Positions 27,753 to 38,200 of a stretch of DNA of 64,000 nt are shown here, in pieces. This DNA comes from Flavobacterium panacagri (lineage in GTDB: Bacteria; Bacteroidota; Bacteroidia; Flavobacteriales; Flavobacteriaceae), in assembly GCF_030378165.1 (NCBI RefSeq), contig NZ_CP119766.1, positions 4,340,001-4,404,000 of the forward strand, written 5' to 3'. A program made the translations under genes and the position numbers. The notes beneath the pieces are model-generated. The model was not told the DNA's origin. It saw only the letters and a program-made list of their open reading frames with translations, and made no database searches. Each line of letters opens with the position of its first letter. Position 1 is the stretch's first letter.

Positions 27753-28604
27753 TTATTTTTTTTGATAAACCCTTATATAATCTATACTGTATTTCGAAGG
27801 AAGATCTGCTTTCGAAAATGCTCCACCATTTATTCCTCCAACGGCAAGGTTCACTAACAAATAGTGAGGCTGTTGAAATGGACTTATTTTTTGATCTCCG
27901 GATGGTATTGTTGCATCAACATTAATTTCATTTAATAATTGGTCATCAACATATAATTTAATTGAATACGCATCCCAATCCATTTTCCAAATGTGAAATT
28001 TGTCTGCCCATGATTTGTCTTTAAAATCACTCAGTTTAAATGTTTCACTATCCCAAGCTGTATTCGGCTCGTTTGATTTCCATGCGGCATTCGCCAGTAT
28101 TTTTCCGGTGTAATATTCCATAATGTCAATTTCGCCGTTTGCTGGCCAGTTTCCTTTTATTCCTAAACTCCAAAAGGCCGGCCACATTCCTTTACCAACT
28201 GGAATTTTAGCGCGCATTTCAAAGCGTCCGTATTGCCAGGAATGTTTTCCTCGGGTAATTAAACACGAAGAAGTCACTTTTATGGAATCTCTATTTTTAG
28301 CAAAATCTTTATGCGTTTTAGATACAAAATCTGGATTGACTTTGTTTTCGTTTCTAGCTTCGATAATCAAATAACCATCTTTGCAAAATGCATTTTCTTT
28401 TTGATACCATTGGTTTTCTTGATTTCTCACAAAACCTGTTTCGTAACTCCAATTCTTTTCATCTGGACGGCCATCTGTATTAAACTCATCTGCCCAGACC
28501 AGCTTATAATCTTCAGAAATTAAAACTTTTTCTTTGTACCTGACGAAACTAAAAAGCAGCATCAGGGAAATTCCCAACGCCAAAAACCTACCGATAAATC
28601 TCAT
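27753..28604 (-). CDS. GH16-family endo-glycanase
   Basis: 283-residue beta-jelly-roll enzyme with an N-terminal signal or anchor (1-22). The GH16 catalytic motif is complete: NGEIDIMEYY with nucleophile Glu158, Asp160 and acid/base Glu163. Aromatic motifs ENWSYETGF and NQWYQKENAF lie near 57-75, and GMWPAFWSLG just before the catalytic strand is the pattern of the laminarinase-like branch (GH16_3). That branch includes beta-1,3-glucanases and also beta-1,3-galactanases. The next gene, 6 bases on, is a GH43_24-like exo-1,3-galactanase, so endo-beta-1,3-galactanase is the favoured inference. Confidence 0.88.
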   Translation of the reverse strand: MRFIGRFLALGISLMLLFSFVRYKEKVLISEDYKLVWADEFNTDGRPDEKNWSYETGFVRNQENQWYQKENAFCKDGYLIIEARNENKVNPDFVSKTHKDFAKNRDSIKVTSSCLITRGKHSWQYGRFEMRAKIPVGKGMWPAFWSLGIKGNWPANGEIDIMEYYTGKILANAAWKSNEPNTAWDSETFKLSDFKDKSWADKFHIWKMDWDAYSIKLYVDDQLLNEINVDATIPSGDQKISPFQQPHYLLVNLAVGGINGGAFSKADLPSKYSIDYIRVYQKK

Positions 28605-28666
28605 TTTATATCTATTTTTTAATCCTAAATAATCTCTGTTAATTCTGAGATCTTTCTATTATAACA

Positions 28667-28686
28667 AGGGATCCCGAAAGATCCCT
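28667..28686. other. Small hairpin in the GH128-GH16 gap
   Basis: AGGGATC (28667-28673) pairs with GATCCCT (28680-28686) around a 6-base loop. No T-run follows on the minus strand, so it is unlikely to terminate and may instead mark an RNA processing or stabilising site between the GH128 and GH16 genes. Confidence 0.5.
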
Positions 28687-28734
28687 CGTCAACTCTGCAT
28701 TAATTAAAACCAAACTTTACTTAACTCTTAAATT

Positions 28735-28872
28735 AAACACATAGAAACATAGTTGTTCTTTATCTAAAAAAGAAAACAGAAAGAAACCAGTTTCTAACAC
28801 ATAGGTAGCTATGTGTATTGATGCTAATGAAATGCCTTTACGCAGTTGCTAAAACTATGTTCCTATGTGTTT
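28735..28872. repeat. 138-bp palindrome-ended intergenic repeat, copy 1
   Basis: Ends are inverted repeats: AAACACATAGAAACATAG (28735-28752) and its complement with one mismatch (28855-28872). The interior holds further palindromes (AGAAAC..GTTTCT and ACACATA..TATGTGT). The interior aligns in reverse orientation with copy 2 at 53957-54103. It has no coding capacity and resembles a MITE- or REP-like element. It occupies most of the 309-base gap between the GH128 and GH16 genes and would be transcribed as a strong stem-loop in the PUL mRNA. Confidence 0.8.
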
Positions 28873-28913
28873 AAAAATAATTTCACTACGCTTTACTTAT
28901 TTACTCTCATATC

Positions 28914-31900
28914 TTATTTTTTAATAATTCGGACTGTAGCATCAGGATGTGACGGAATCTTAACCAAATAAATTCCCGAAGGCTGATTTTCTATATTCAA
29001 ATGAATTGCACCATTTATATTTCCATAATGTGCTGTTGAAATTAATTTGCCATCCAGCGTATAAATTGCAACTGTGGTATTGTCCTCATTTGATGGCAAG
29101 AAAAGATCAAACTGCCCCGTTGTTGGATTTGGAGACGCGCTGATTATTCTAACGCCTTCTCCTAGTGTATTTATGTCTGCTATATTTGCGTTTTTAGCAC
29201 TCAAAGAACCAGACGTTGTTAATGTTTTCACTTGTATAGCAGCAGAATATTGGCTTTCTCCTCCCGCATTTTCTGATGCAATCTTGTAGAAATAATCTTT
29301 GTTGGCTTCTAAATTGATGTTGGCAAAAATGCTGTCTTTTACGTAAGCGTTTATAATATCATAAGTGCCATTAAGTGTTGTCGCTCTTTTGATTTTATAC
29401 GATTCCGCTCCTGTTACAAGAGACCATTTCAAATTGATTGCTGATGATGAGACTGCTTCTCCTGTAAAATTGGTTGGAATTGCCGGAATCGCAGGCTGAT
29501 CGTAAACCAATATCGCCGAATAAGCCGACTCCACATTGTCTTTACCAACCACTTTAATTCTGTATTCGGCATGAGTGTGAACCTGATCTATTTTTGAAAT
29601 AACATTATAATCTGTTGATTCATAGAAAACAGAAAATGCATTTTCGCCTGTTAGTTTTCTTTCCAGAACATATTTGTTTACTAACTCCTGATTGGTTCCT
29701 ATCCATTTTATGGTAATATTTTTATAATCAGATGAAAGTGTGTAACTCAGCGTTTCGACTTTTGTTTTCCATAATGGAATATATTCTCTAGTTGAGCTAT
29801 AGGCTTTCGCCGATGCATTTTTAGCATAATATTGACCCGCAGGAGTTAAAACTGTATAATCGGTCGCTGTACTAGAAATTACTGGTGCATTCTGAAGCCA
29901 AACATAATTTTGCCAATTTGGATTTCTAGTTTTAAAAGCGTCGTTAATCGTCACATACATTGCTCGCGCATCTTGCACCCAATTGTATATGGAATAACGT
30001 TCTACATAATCGGCACTTTCTAAAACAGCCAAAATCGATGCTAAATCATTTTTGTGTTTTGTTGCATTGGCATCTGTAAGCGTATTCACATCATCAGGGA
30101 AATTGTTGGCCGTCCAGTTTGCCCCAATATTCCATTCTGTAATCCAGATTGGTCTTTTGTATTTGTCATAAATGTATTGTAAATCACTTTTCCATTGTGC
30201 AGCGGTTTTATACCAATAACAGTGTAATGCAACGTAATCTACGCGGTAATTATTAGCCTCAGCCTGAGTCATGAAATTTGCCATCCAAGGATTATAAGGA
30301 TCTGAAGTCGCTGGAGAACCTACTCGTAATCCTGATTTCAAAAGAGCTGGCCAATTGCTTATGGCTGCTTCAACAGTCATATTGGCTTGATCTGGACGAT
30401 CTGGTTCGTTAAATCCTAACAAATGAGTATATCCTTCTTTAGTATAAGCTGGCGTAAAGGAAGGCCACCATTGGGTTTGACGAATTGGAACATATTCTAC
30501 ATTTGGCGTAGTATCCATTCCTGTGTTCCAATTGTAATACCAAGTAATATTGGTTGAATTAATAGCTTCTGTACTGCCGCCTGCAAGTCCTTTTTTGTTA
30601 ACCTGATGCCATCTCATGGTTCGGACAAACGAAATGGTTCCTTTTAAATTAATAGGTAAAACAGGCACTTCCAAATCTTCATTTTCTGCAATGTAAACTC
30701 GGCTGTAGCCTGATCCATCTGCACTGGTAGCGAAAGTCGCCATGTACCCTTTCTTTAATTTGAATGATTTAATAGCATTGTCAAAAGCTCCTAAATTATC
30801 AAATGGAGTTACGGTAACATACTGCTGTGATGATCCTGCAAAATTTTCTTCTGTAAAAACTTGTAACGGCTGATAGTCTGCAACGTATGGCGAAACAACT
30901 GTTCCTCCGCCATAATTGGTAACATTTACATTTGTACCATTGACTGCCAAAACACCGTTTACCGAAACATATTGCAACTGTGAACTAATTACGTCACTCG
31001 GTTTGACATTTTCAAAATATAAACTGTTATCTGTTGATGTTAAGTTGACTGTCGAATTAATTAATGGATTGTTTCCATTTTTAAGATACAAAGAAGCTGT
31101 TCCGCTTAAAACTACTTTTGATTTTGCAAAAGCTCCTGTAGTCGTATTGCTTGAAATATTTATGGTTTGCAGTGACGGGCTAATTACTTTATCAGGAGCA
31201 TAAGCTACATTTTCAAATGTAACCGAAGTAATCGCCATATCTACAGCACCAGTAGCATAATTTTTACCAATTACAATATTGGCGGTCTCTTGTCCCTGAA
31301 CTTTTAAATCTCCAATTCCGAAAAATGCTTTGGCTCCAGTTATATTGATATAATAAGTTCCTGCACTTTGCGATTGAAATGCCAAATCTCCTTTTCTTAG
31401 TTTATTAACAGCTCCTGTTGTAAAGTTTTTAGTTGCCAAAACTGTTCCTCCTCCATTTGCAGCTGTAGAAACCGAAACCGTCATTTGAGAACCTGGACTT
31501 AAATTCGAAATGTATTCGTATAGCCACGAAAACTGATAGCCTTTTGAGGCTTCTAATTGTACTGGAAATGAATAAACGGAGTTTTCAAGTGCAGTACTGT
31601 CCCATCTGATGTACATTAATCTGCCACTGTAAACTGAATTATCGGATTCAAAAGTATGCCCAGAAGTTACATCCATAAAACGTGCTCCGCTTGTACTGTT
31701 GGCTGTATTAAAGATAGATGGAGAAGCAACATTCGTCCATCCATAAGCAGCGGGAGTTCCGGCATTATCATTGTAATAACCATCCCAAGTATTAATTAAA
31801 TTGGAAGATTTCAATTTTAAGTCGGCAATAGCAAAAAGTGCGTAATCTCCTGTGATGGTTAGGTAATAATTCCCATCAACATTCGAAACAAAAGATAAAT

Positions 31901-32795
31901 CTCCCTTTCGTAATTTATTGGCACTTCCTGTTGTAAATGTTTTAGAAGCAATAACTCCAGATCCGTCAGCACCTGATGATATTGCCACGTTTAATTTGAC
32001 ACCTGCCGTCGCATTGGAAATATATTCATAAAGCCATGAAAATTCATACCTCAAACCTTGCTCCAGCTTGACAGGATAGCTATAGGTCGCAGCCGAATAA
32101 CTGGCATTGTCCCAACGAATGTACATGATTCTGCCACTGTAAACTGAATTATCGGATTCAAATGTATGCCCAGAAGTTACATCCAAGTATCGAACACCGG
32201 AGGTTGAATTAGCAGTATTCCAAGGTAAACTTGTTGAAGTACTTGCCCAGCCGTAATCATTAGGTTTTCCGGAATTACTTCCTGTAATACCTGCCCATCT
32301 TCCTAATAAATTATCAGCACCATAGGCAATTGTTGATCCTGAAGTATTATTTAAAAAATCTAATGTTTTAGAAGTTAAATAATGTCCGTCTTGATAAATA
32401 TTGGCAACACCGTCTTTTATGGCATATCGATACGTTTGTTCCTGAGCATTGTCTACAGAAGTGCTTAAATTTTCGGGCGTTGATAAGATTGTAGTACTAT
32501 TAAAAGTGGTTTTATCCAAAGAAGTTCTAAATCCAAGGCCGATTATGTTTTTAACTTCAACATCAAATCCTCTTCCAACAGCCGAATTGACTTTGGCTTT
32601 TACTTCTAAAGTAAATTCGCTTTGATTGGATAAGGGAAATGATAGAATATCTGGAGCTGTAGCATTTGTAAAAGTCTTAGAACCATTTAATGTTGTCGCT
32701 AAATTTGCCTTTACAGGTAAATTAGGAGCTTGTGCCTGTATATTGAATACAAAAACCGATAACCAGAATAATATAAATATGTATAGTTTTTTCAT
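28914..32795 (-). CDS. Large T9SS-secreted GH128-like endo-glycanase with tandem beta-domains
   Basis: 1293-residue secreted enzyme. Order: signal peptide (1-22); LamG-like beta domain (about 40-165); two tandem about 170-residue beta repeats (about 165-335 and 335-505, each with DVTSGHTFESDNSVYSGR); a beta region; a stretch resembling beta/gamma-crystallin (about 640-725); a GH128 (Asl1-like) catalytic core (about 725-960); two Fn3-like domains (about 1010-1195); and a T9SS type A sorting domain (last 75 residues, SASPNPTTGQFDL to VRIIKK). Catalytic candidates are Glu797 in LLGFNEPDRPDQAN and Glu887 in PIWITEWN. Known GH128 enzymes are endo-beta-1,3-glucanases. Here the partner genes suggest arabinogalactan, so a beta-1,3-galactan or related specificity is possible but unproven. 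It is the first enzyme gene after susD. Confidence 0.85.
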   Translation of the reverse strand: MKKLYIFILFWLSVFVFNIQAQAPNLPVKANLATTLNGSKTFTNATAPDILSFPLSNQSEFTLEVKAKVNSAVGRGFDVEVKNIIGLGFRTSLDKTTFNSTTILSTPENLSTSVDNAQEQTYRYAIKDGVANIYQDGHYLTSKTLDFLNNTSGSTIAYGADNLLGRWAGITGSNSGKPNDYGWASTSTSLPWNTANSTSGVRYLDVTSGHTFESDNSVYSGRIMYIRWDNASYSAATYSYPVKLEQGLRYEFSWLYEYISNATAGVKLNVAISSGADGSGVIASKTFTTGSANKLRKGDLSFVSNVDGNYYLTITGDYALFAIADLKLKSSNLINTWDGYYNDNAGTPAAYGWTNVASPSIFNTANSTSGARFMDVTSGHTFESDNSVYSGRLMYIRWDSTALENSVYSFPVQLEASKGYQFSWLYEYISNLSPGSQMTVSVSTAANGGGTVLATKNFTTGAVNKLRKGDLAFQSQSAGTYYINITGAKAFFGIGDLKVQGQETANIVIGKNYATGAVDMAITSVTFENVAYAPDKVISPSLQTINISSNTTTGAFAKSKVVLSGTASLYLKNGNNPLINSTVNLTSTDNSLYFENVKPSDVISSQLQYVSVNGVLAVNGTNVNVTNYGGGTVVSPYVADYQPLQVFTEENFAGSSQQYVTVTPFDNLGAFDNAIKSFKLKKGYMATFATSADGSGYSRVYIAENEDLEVPVLPINLKGTISFVRTMRWHQVNKKGLAGGSTEAINSTNITWYYNWNTGMDTTPNVEYVPIRQTQWWPSFTPAYTKEGYTHLLGFNEPDRPDQANMTVEAAISNWPALLKSGLRVGSPATSDPYNPWMANFMTQAEANNYRVDYVALHCYWYKTAAQWKSDLQYIYDKYKRPIWITEWNIGANWTANNFPDDVNTLTDANATKHKNDLASILAVLESADYVERYSIYNWVQDARAMYVTINDAFKTRNPNWQNYVWLQNAPVISSTATDYTVLTPAGQYYAKNASAKAYSSTREYIPLWKTKVETLSYTLSSDYKNITIKWIGTNQELVNKYVLERKLTGENAFSVFYESTDYNVISKIDQVHTHAEYRIKVVGKDNVESAYSAILVYDQPAIPAIPTNFTGEAVSSSAINLKWSLVTGAESYKIKRATTLNGTYDIINAYVKDSIFANINLEANKDYFYKIASENAGGESQYSAAIQVKTLTTSGSLSAKNANIADINTLGEGVRIISASPNPTTGQFDLFLPSNEDNTTVAIYTLDGKLISTAHYGNINGAIHLNIENQPSGIYLVKIPSHPDATVRIIKK
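31621..31675. repeat. 55-bp near-identical direct repeat inside the GH128-like gene, copy B
   Basis: Matches 32131-32185 with a single mismatch, 510 bases (170 codons) apart. It encodes the VTSGHTFESDNSVYSGR segment of the two tandem beta domains. The surrounding protein repeats have diverged far more, so this stretch is either strongly constrained or recently converted. Confidence 0.85.
32131..32185. repeat. 55-bp near-identical direct repeat inside the GH128-like gene, copy A
   Basis: Partner of 31621-31675 with one mismatch. Recombination between the two would delete exactly one 170-residue module in frame (510 bases). Confidence 0.85.
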
Positions 32796-33040
32796 AATGA
32801 AATATTTGTTTAAAAATTATTTTAAAATTTTTGTTGAATGCTTTCATTGGTAACCGATAAAATTATTGGTGCAAGAAATTCCCAAACCAGTAATTTTAAA
32901 ACTAAAAACTGGGCAAGAAAATTCCTTCCGCTTTTATTAACGGGCAAAATTGTACTGAAATTTATTGTGGTATTTTATATTGCTAAACACATGATCTTTT
33001 GAATCATACTGCACAATATAGTATTCATGCGGCTTATAAT

Positions 33041-33090
33041 GACTGTCTGTATTATCCTCTTTTATAATCGAGGATAATACTTAAACAGTC
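33041..33090. other. Long inverted repeat (hairpin) in the susD-GH128 gap
   Basis: The 11-bp perfect stem GTATTATCCTC (33049-33059) with GAGGATAATAC (33070-33080) is extended by GACTGT (33041-33046) with ACAGTC (33085-33090). No T-run follows on the minus strand, so it is a stable RNA structure, not a classical terminator. It lies between the transporter genes and the first enzyme gene of the PUL, where it could set different mRNA levels for the two parts. Confidence 0.7.
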
Positions 33091-33144
33091 CGTAATCATA
33101 AAAATTAGTATTAAAAAAATGGATATTTAAAATACTCAAAGTAT

Positions 33145-33203
33145 GTATCTTAAACTGCAGCAAAATAATAACCATCCCAATTAAACTACTGCAGTTCAGA
33201 TAC
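33145..33203. other. Second inverted repeat just after susD
   Basis: Arms 33145-33160 (GTATCTTAAACTGCAG) and 33189-33203 (complement of GTATCTGAACTGCAG) match with one mismatch and one gap, around a 28-base loop. It begins 19 bases after the SusD stop (33222) on the minus strand. Together with 33041-33090 it gives two stacked hairpins in a 426-base gap that otherwise holds nothing recognisable. Confidence 0.65.
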
Positions 33204-33221
33204 TTTTTATCATAAAGCTAA

Positions 33222-35204
33222 TTAAAGCTGGCTTTCATCTGCGACAGCATCCTCCCATTTATCCCACACCTTAACGCTCGGATCATAACCATCATAACCA
33301 AAGTTCTGACTTAATTTTCCTTTGATATTAGCCGTTATAGCACTATTTGGAATTGGCCAGTAATTGTTACGTTTGTCCATGGTGTAGAACTTAGTTCCGT
33401 TAGGAACCACAATTCCACTAGGGTATTTGTTGTAAAGGGTATAATGTACAATACGTTGGTACCAATAACTGCCACCTGCGTTATCTGTTCCAGACTGTTT
33501 GTCCCAGTTGGTCTTACTGTAGGTTTGTCCCCATTCATCAGCCTGTCCGCTGAGTGCGAGACAATGCGAAATACGTTTTAACTCCACATTTCTCCATTCT
33601 TCCAGATAAAGTTCTCTTCCTCTTTCAGCACAAATATCACCGATAGTTACTGTTCCATACATTTGCGATGCACCAGCTCTCGCTCTGACAACATTTACAT
33701 CCTGAGCTGCACCACCAACATTGCCTTGATAAAAACGGGCTTCTGCTCTCAACAAATAAGTTTCAGCCAAACGATATAAGTACCAATGTGCTTTACTTCC
33801 TGTACTAGCTCCTTGAAAATCATTTGCATTTGGATTCGTTTCATTTACAACATCATGCAGATAGATTTTATACAAAGGAAAATCAAACCATTCACGAAGC
33901 GTATCTTTTGCCAACAAAGTAGTACCATTTTTTAATCTGAAGTTTTGTCCATAATACGCCGAAGTCTTGTCGCTATACTTAAGATTTTCCATGTTAACCC
34001 AATTACCAACAGTACTGTTATGTCTAAGATCTTGTTTGTCTTCCACACCATTAACCACCCACATAGGATGCTGTGAATAATACGAAGCGCTGATCGTAGC
34101 AATACCACGTCCTAAAGCTCTTGCATAATCATAGTTAGCCTGATAATTGGCATTGTTTGAAGCAAAACGATTTGCTGCTTGCTTCCCATCAGGAGTAGTA
34201 ACTGTACCAGAATTCCAGTTTGGGCCAAAAATTCTCATAGAAGCAAATGGCAAAAAGGATTGTACACCACCATTTGGCATTACCAAAATAGCTTCTCTGT
34301 TAGCAGCAATAACCTTATTTTCAGGTCGATGTAAATCCCAAATTACATTTCTAGTAATGGTCCATGTTGCTGGATTTCCTCCTGTATCAAAAGTTCCGAA
34401 TGAACCCTGCATTAAAGAGTAACCAGAAGAATTAATCAATAAATCGGCCTGATTTTCGGCATCTTTAAATCTTCCAGATGCCAAGTAACATTTAATCAAT
34501 AATTGACGACATGCCCCTTTGTTTACTACGCCTAGATAAGGTAGTTTTGATTGTTCTGGCACCCATTCTACAGCCTTTTCCATATCTGCTGTAATCATTT
34601 CGATAATGGCTTCTTTTTTAGTTGAATAATAACTTTGCTTAGGAACTTCCAAAATCTTTGTAATCAACGGAATATCTCCAAATTGATAAACTAAGTTAAG
34701 ATAACGATATGCTCTGTGAAAATAAGCCTGACCAATATATTTACGTTTTACTTCTTCTGTTAAACTTGTTACCTTATCAATATAAGTTAAAACAGTATTG
34801 GCATGTTTAATTCCAGTATAAGCTTCTGTCCAGTAAAATCCGAAATAAAAATCATCATTTGTTGCCGTTTTATAACTCATGGTAGGCACCATAGTATTAG
34901 CAAAATCAGAAATGGTACTGGTATTATCTGTTTTTCCATATTTTGACATATCAGAGAAAACATATTCAGTACCAATAGGTACACTATTACCCGCATTATT
35001 GTAATGAATATAGTTATTACGAAGCTGTTTATCTGCACTTGCCAAAACAGCCTGTAATCCAGTTTCTGTAGTAAATGTAGCTTCTGGTTCGTAAAACGAA
35101 AGCGGATCTGGCTCCAGAAAATCTTCTGAACAGGAAACAAAAAGAGCAGCAACCGCAACTAGAGGCACTATTCTTGAAATTTTATTTTGTATATATCTTT
35201 TCAT
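33222..35204 (-). CDS. SusD/RagB-family glycan-binding outer-membrane lipoprotein (PUL 1)
   Basis: 660-residue surface lipoprotein that caps the SusC transporter and captures oligosaccharide. Signal peptide with lipobox FVSC (Cys at about 25), then acidic residues (SEDFLEPD) that suit the surface-export signal of Bacteroidota lipoproteins. SusD hallmarks: the alpha-helical TPR-like core, KRKYIGQAYFHRAYRYLNLVYQFGDIPL, ETYLLRAEARFYQGN and a C-terminal RGRELYLEEWR with the conserved ending. It is longer than the usual 500-600 residues. It starts 13 bases after the stop of susC1 and forms the standard pair. Confidence 0.95.
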   Translation of the reverse strand: MKRYIQNKISRIVPLVAVAALFVSCSEDFLEPDPLSFYEPEATFTTETGLQAVLASADKQLRNNYIHYNNAGNSVPIGTEYVFSDMSKYGKTDNTSTISDFANTMVPTMSYKTATNDDFYFGFYWTEAYTGIKHANTVLTYIDKVTSLTEEVKRKYIGQAYFHRAYRYLNLVYQFGDIPLITKILEVPKQSYYSTKKEAIIEMITADMEKAVEWVPEQSKLPYLGVVNKGACRQLLIKCYLASGRFKDAENQADLLINSSGYSLMQGSFGTFDTGGNPATWTITRNVIWDLHRPENKVIAANREAILVMPNGGVQSFLPFASMRIFGPNWNSGTVTTPDGKQAANRFASNNANYQANYDYARALGRGIATISASYYSQHPMWVVNGVEDKQDLRHNSTVGNWVNMENLKYSDKTSAYYGQNFRLKNGTTLLAKDTLREWFDFPLYKIYLHDVVNETNPNANDFQGASTGSKAHWYLYRLAETYLLRAEARFYQGNVGGAAQDVNVVRARAGASQMYGTVTIGDICAERGRELYLEEWRNVELKRISHCLALSGQADEWGQTYSKTNWDKQSGTDNAGGSYWYQRIVHYTLYNKYPSGIVVPNGTKFYTMDKRNNYWPIPNSAITANIKGKLSQNFGYDGYDPSVKVWDKWEDAVADESQL

Positions 35205-35217
35205 TATTGACTAATTT

Positions 35218-38200
35218 TTAAAGTGAAACGTTAAATCCTAAATTAAACATACGGGTTGCAAGTCCGCCTGTCTCCGGATCACCATAATATTTCCATTGTT
35301 TAGAAGCCGACCAAGTTGCCACATTCTGAACAGAAGTATAGATTTTAAAATTTCTCACATGTAAACGGTTTATAAGATCTTTAGGAAGTGAGTACGCCAG
35401 AGAAATATTGTCTAAACGAATAAAACTGCGATCGTATAATTTTGCTGTTCCAGCTCCTGCAGGTCCTCTAGCATCAAGACGCGCCCAATCATTTGTTGGA
35501 TTGTCAATTGTCCAATACGGATTTACAAACGGATTGTAGTTATTCGTGTATAAACTACCATCATTATACGTATTCATATAACGTCCATCCATTGATTTGT
35601 GTCCCATGTATGAATACATATTGATCGCCAAATTCCAATTTTTATAAAATGTAAATTCATTACGCAGCGACCAGTTAATTGGCGGTGTTGTCTGTCCTAA
35701 AAATTGTCTGTCTTTTTCGTTATAAGTTGGTTTTCCGTTAACATCATCAGCAGTATAGCTATTTTCTACTTTTGGATCACCTGGACGCTGTCCGTATTTT
35801 GCAGCTTCAACGGCTTCATCTTTCTGCCAAATTCCGATTACTTTATAATCCCAAATTTGAGAAATAGGTTTTCCAATAAACCATCCATTGGTTTTATCAT
35901 CTGCTTCTTTTCTTCCAATAACATTTCCATTGGCATCTTTAATATCTTCCATATTGCCATACAATTTGTTAATGGTATTCTTGTTGTATGAAAAAGCGAC
36001 CATAGTCGTCCATTCAAAGTTTGGCTTTTTCATATTCAAAGAAGTAAGACTGATCTCAATACCTTTGTTTTCAACTTCTCCAAGATTGGTTGCAATAGAT
36101 GAGAATCCAGTAAACTCAGGTAAACGCTGGCTCATGATCATATCATTAGTAACAGATCTGTAAACATCAATTGTAGTTGTAATTCTATCATTTAAGAACC
36201 CAAGATCAAGACCAATATTCGTTGCTGTTGTTTTTTCCCACTGCAAATTTGGATTTGCCATACGATCTATTCCAAGATATTTCATATCCACGATGTTTCC
36301 TGAAGCATCAATATATCCCATAGTTGCTCCTGTACCTGAACTTAAATTGGCTAAAGCCAAATAGGGATCAGCAAGCGATCTGTTTCCATTTTTACCCCAC
36401 GATAAACGTAATTTACCTGTGCTTAAAGGCTGCCATTTAAACCAACTTTCTTTATTAAAGTTCCATCCCAATGCTACAGAAGGGAAAGTGGCATAAGGAT
36501 AAGAAGCTCCAAATGCTGAATATCCATCACGACGTACTGTCCCTGTAATCATATAACGATCGTCAAACGAATAGAAAAGTCTTGCCATTAAGGCATCACC
36601 TGTCTGATGTGTGTCTGTTGCTGTAAAAGTACTATTGGCAAGTGTCGCATTGGCAATATTGTGGTATCCTAAAGCATCCGAAGGCTGAATATTACGTGCA
36701 TAAACAACATCTGACCATGTTTTAAGATCTTCAGCTTCCTGAACAAAAGTGGCTATAATATGGTGTTTTTCATTAAATGTATGATCCCATGTTATGGTGT
36801 TGTTTATATTCCATGTAAATTTTTTACCATTACCTCTATCCACTCCTATGTTAACTGGATTCCAGTTTTTATTACCTGCTGACTGGAAATAACGATTGTA
36901 AAAGAATTCATATCGAGGTGCAGCATTAAACGAGTATGTAATACCTAAAGGTAAAGTTACTTTTGTATTAAATATTGTATTCAATACTGTATATCCTTTA
37001 TCTAGATCCATATATTGGCGATCATAGTAGTAGTTATATCCTCCAATTGTTGGTCCCATTGGCTGTCTTGCGTAATCGCCATTTGTTTCTTTAAAGTTAG
37101 CAAACGGGCTGTTTCTTAACATATTGGCATCCCAATAATTCGTTCCTGTTCCTACAGATATATCTCCATCTGAACGATCTTGAAAATTAACGTTTGCTCC
37201 AAATTCAAGCCAATCTGTAATTTTAGCATCAACCTTCATATTCGCACGAACGGCAGTATAATCATTACCCTGAATAGCTCCTTCAGATGTTAAGTATCCC
37301 ATAGACATATAATAATTTACTTTATCACTTGCTCCAGAAACACTTAAATTATTGTCGCGATTGATTCCTGTTCTAAAAGTACTATTGTACCAATCGTGTG
37401 TTTTTCCTTCTGTAAAATTCTTCAAAAGCGTTGCGTCAGTAATTCCCAAACGCAGTCCCCAAACTTCATTTAAACTTTTTCCTTGTATTTGTGAAGCTGG
37501 CTGATAGGCTAACCACTGCGCCTCAGTAATACCGTACTGGCTTAATTGGCTTGGACTTGAATAATAACCTGGTTTACCTGCTGCTGTTCCTGTTACCCAT
37601 GCTTCGTAATTTCCAGTTGGAGTATTGGTGCCATACGTTTTAGCAGTTTCCCAATCTTGACGGTATTTTATATATCCATCCGCAGAATATACATTTCTGT
37701 AAGCACTTTCATTGACAATCGTCATGTTGCTAGTAACATTAATAATAGGCTTACCTGTTTTTCCTTTTTTTGTCGAAATAACAATAACCCCAGCTGCCGC
37801 TTTAGAACCATATACCGCTGTCGCAGATGCATCTTTTAAGATATCAATCTGGCCAACATCATCAGGGTTAATTTCTGAAAGTTCTCCGTAGAACTGCATC
37901 CCATCCAAAATAATAAGTGGTGAATTATGATTGGCTCCATCGGGATTGTAAACAGAAGTCTGCCCTCGAATCTGCAAAGATCCTCCTCCTTTTGCAGAAG
38001 GGTCATATCCCACTTTTAGACCTGGAACACCTCTTAATAAATCCTGAACAGTCTGCGGGTTTTGATTGGCTAAAGCTTCGGCTTTAACCTGAACAATTGA
38101 TCCGGTTAAATCTTTTTTCTTCATTTTACCATATCCCACTACTACTACTTCATCCAAAGAAGCAGCATTTTCTTCTAGTTTTATATTAATATTAGTTCTG

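Noticed and set aside
28735..28872. Possible CRISPR-like or attachment-site repeat because of repeated ACACATAG blocks.
   Set aside because: There is no regular repeat-spacer pattern; the blocks are inverted ends and internal palindromes of one element that recurs at 53957-54103.
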